NCBI GenBank assembly: GCA_964639275.1
Contig: CAZXCQ010000305.1
Coordinates: 1 to 7,387, forward strand
Direction: 5' to 3'
DNA length: 7,387 nt
DNA from: CAZXCQ01 sp964639275
Lineage (GTDB): Bacteria; Desulfobacterota; DSM-4660; Desulfatiglandales; Desulfatiglandaceae
Shown: positions 6,735 through 7,387 of the stretch, piece after piece
Numbering within the stretch: the stretch's first letter is position 1
How the letters are laid out: the number at the start of each line of letters is the position of its first letter
Program-made: the position numbers and the translations under genes
The notes under the pieces: model-generated
What the model was told of the DNA's origin: nothing
The model's database searches: none
What the model saw: only the letters and a program-made list of their open reading frames with translations

Positions 6735-6763
6735 TTGACTTGTATATTATTGTCATATACACT
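6735..6763 (+). promoter_or_regulatory. Probable sigma70 promoter of the toxin-antitoxin module
   Basis: TTGACT (6735-6740, 5 of 6 to TTGACA), a 17-bp spacer and TACACT (6758-6763, 4 of 6 to TATAAT) lie directly upstream of the toxin ATG at 6772. Transcription would begin around 6769-6772, leaving almost no leader. An alternative -10, TATATT (6743-6748), is a better hexamer but has only a poor -35 (TTCCTT at 6721) and would give a leader of about 17 nt. The region is AT-rich compared with the operon before it. Confidence 0.6.
6741..6761. promoter_or_regulatory. Palindromic operator candidate in the brnT promoter
   Basis: TGTATAT (6741-6747) and ATATACA (6755-6761) are perfect reverse complements separated by 7 bp, filling the spacer between the -35 and -10 hexamers and overlapping the -10. 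Ribbon-helix-helix antitoxins generally repress their own operon by binding such short palindromes, so this is the expected site for the antitoxin at 7058 or the toxin-antitoxin complex. Occupancy would block RNA polymerase directly. The function is inferred from position and symmetry. Confidence 0.6.
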
Positions 6764-6771
6764 TAAGGTCA

Positions 6772-7071
6772 ATGGAAGAGCTATTTGAAAAATTCTCAGG
6801 CTTTCAGTGGGATGGAGGGAATATAGACAAGAACCTCATCAAACATAATGTGAAAAACTGGGAATGCGAACAGGTGTTTTTTAACAGACCTCTTGTCGTC
6901 CTTGATGATCCAAGGCATTCTGTTTCTGAAAAACGATGGGCTGCTTTTGGGAAGACAGATGCAAATCGTTTTCTTGCCATCATGTTTACCAAGAGGAATA
7001 ACTTGATTAGAATAATCTCTGCCAGGGATATGAATAAAAGAGAGAGGAAATTTTACGATGAAAAAGGATAA
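6772..7071 (+). CDS. brnT: BrnT-family type II toxin (ribonuclease)
   Basis: A 99-residue protein matching the BrnT toxin family (RelE-like fold, RNase that inhibits translation when not bound by its antitoxin). Landmarks in order: FQWD near residues 11-14, the N-terminal strand; NLIKHNVKNWECEQVFF (21-37), where the family has KHGVSFEEAxxVF; LVVLDDPRHSVSEKRWAAFGKT (41-62), resembling DxxHSxxEERFxALGxT; FLAIMFTKRNNLIRIISARDMNKRERKFY (67-95), the strand pair and the IRIISAR motif followed by a basic helix. The ATG has only AAGG three bases upstream, too close for a normal SD, in keeping with a near-leaderless message. Six bases beyond the operator comes AAGG, then the gene; its end overlaps the antitoxin by 14 bp. 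G+C in 6781-6900 is 47 of 120, against 40 of 60 in 5641-5700 of livG, suggesting separate ancestry. Confidence 0.88.
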   Translation: MEELFEKFSGFQWDGGNIDKNLIKHNVKNWECEQVFFNRPLVVLDDPRHSVSEKRWAAFGKTDANRFLAIMFTKRNNLIRIISARDMNKRERKFYDEKG

Positions 7072-7387
7072 AATTATTCCAGACTTTAAGGATGAAGATG
7101 AGGAGAGAGAGTTCTGGGCGACCCATTCTCCTCTTGATTATTTTGATATTAAAGATTTCAAGAGAGCGACTTTTCCCAGACTAAAGCCATCGGTAAAGTC
7201 GATCTCGATTCGACTTCCAGAGGATATGCTGGCGGAACTAAAGACCCTTGCAAACAAAAAAGATGTCCCCTACCAGAGCCTGGCAAAGATCTACCTCGCA
7301 AGACAAATTTCTTTGGAGCGTGGATCACTACATATGGATTCCAGGAAGAGGGGGCACAAAGTCCATGCCCAACATCAGCATGAACAA
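7058..7387 (+). CDS. CopG/ribbon-helix-helix antitoxin, partner of BrnT (3' end outside window)
   Basis: Starts at ATG 7058 with AGAGGA (7043-7048) nine bases upstream and runs 110 codons to the window edge without a stop. Residues 1-40 hold an acidic stretch (KDEDEEREFWATHSPLDYFD), the EFWxTHD-like segment of the CopG-type antitoxins that accompany BrnT; this part is expected to wrap the toxin. A ribbon-helix-helix domain follows: the DNA-contacting strand KSISIRLP (47-54), helix EDMLAELKTLANKK (55-68), turn DVPYQ (69-73), helix SLAKIYLARQI (74-84). It should neutralise the toxin and repress at the palindrome at 6741-6761. After the domain a basic, histidine-rich tail continues (SRKRGHKVHAQHQHEQ), longer than these antitoxins usually need. 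It could be called brnA by position, but the sequence looks closer to the CopG-antitoxin family than to BrnA proper, so no symbol is given. Confidence 0.82.
   Translation, partial: MKKDKIIPDFKDEDEEREFWATHSPLDYFDIKDFKRATFPRLKPSVKSISIRLPEDMLAELKTLANKKDVPYQSLAKIYLARQISLERGSLHMDSRKRGHKVHAQHQHEQ

Noticed and set aside
1..7387. tRNA/rRNA genes, CRISPR arrays, insertion-sequence ends, attachment sites, known riboswitch folds
   Set aside because: No regularly spaced repeats, transposase motifs, cloverleaf-like segments or recognisable riboswitch cores were seen by eye on either strand.

Overview
The window looks like a chromosomal segment of a moderately GC-rich Gram-negative bacterium. The uvrA end, the LIV-type transporter and the BrnT/CopG module would fit a deltaproteobacterium (Desulfobacterota), but that placement is a low-confidence impression from gene style, not from any marker gene.

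Layout. At the left edge is the last 43 codons of a UvrA-like protein on the + strand. It converges, with a 33-bp gap, on a minus-strand gene of the Tm-1-like / UPF0261 family (166-1395). A 576-bp intergenic region (1396-1971) follows. It has no convincing gene, but holds a 10-bp perfect inverted repeat (12 pairs as RNA with one G-U), an orphan Shine-Dalgarno-like sequence and some marginal small ORFs. Next come five + strand genes forming a complete LIV/HAAT-family ABC uptake system in the order binding protein (1972), LivH (3300), LivM (4234), LivG (5171), LivF (5931). A GC-rich hairpin lies between the binding-protein gene and livH, and a second lies between livH and livM. livM-livG are 4 bp apart and livG-livF overlap by 8 bp, so these are probably translationally coupled. 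After a 136-bp gap comes an AT-richer toxin-antitoxin module: a BrnT-type RNase toxin (6772-7071), overlapped by 14 bp by a CopG/ribbon-helix-helix antitoxin (7058 to the window end, open). Its promoter has a 21-bp palindromic site in the spacer.

How the genes work together. The periplasmic protein captures an amino acid or related small ligand and passes it to the LivH/LivM channel, powered by LivG/LivF. The ligand cannot be read from sequence. The divergent UPF0261 gene may or may not be functionally tied to the transporter. The toxin-antitoxin pair is an independent, probably acquired, self-regulating unit.

I see no clear candidate for a wholly new system. The points most worth a second look are the degenerate ABC signature of LivG, the operator/promoter of the brnT module with an almost leaderless toxin start, the unexplained structure in 1396-1971, and the UPF0261 gene beside a transporter of unknown substrate.
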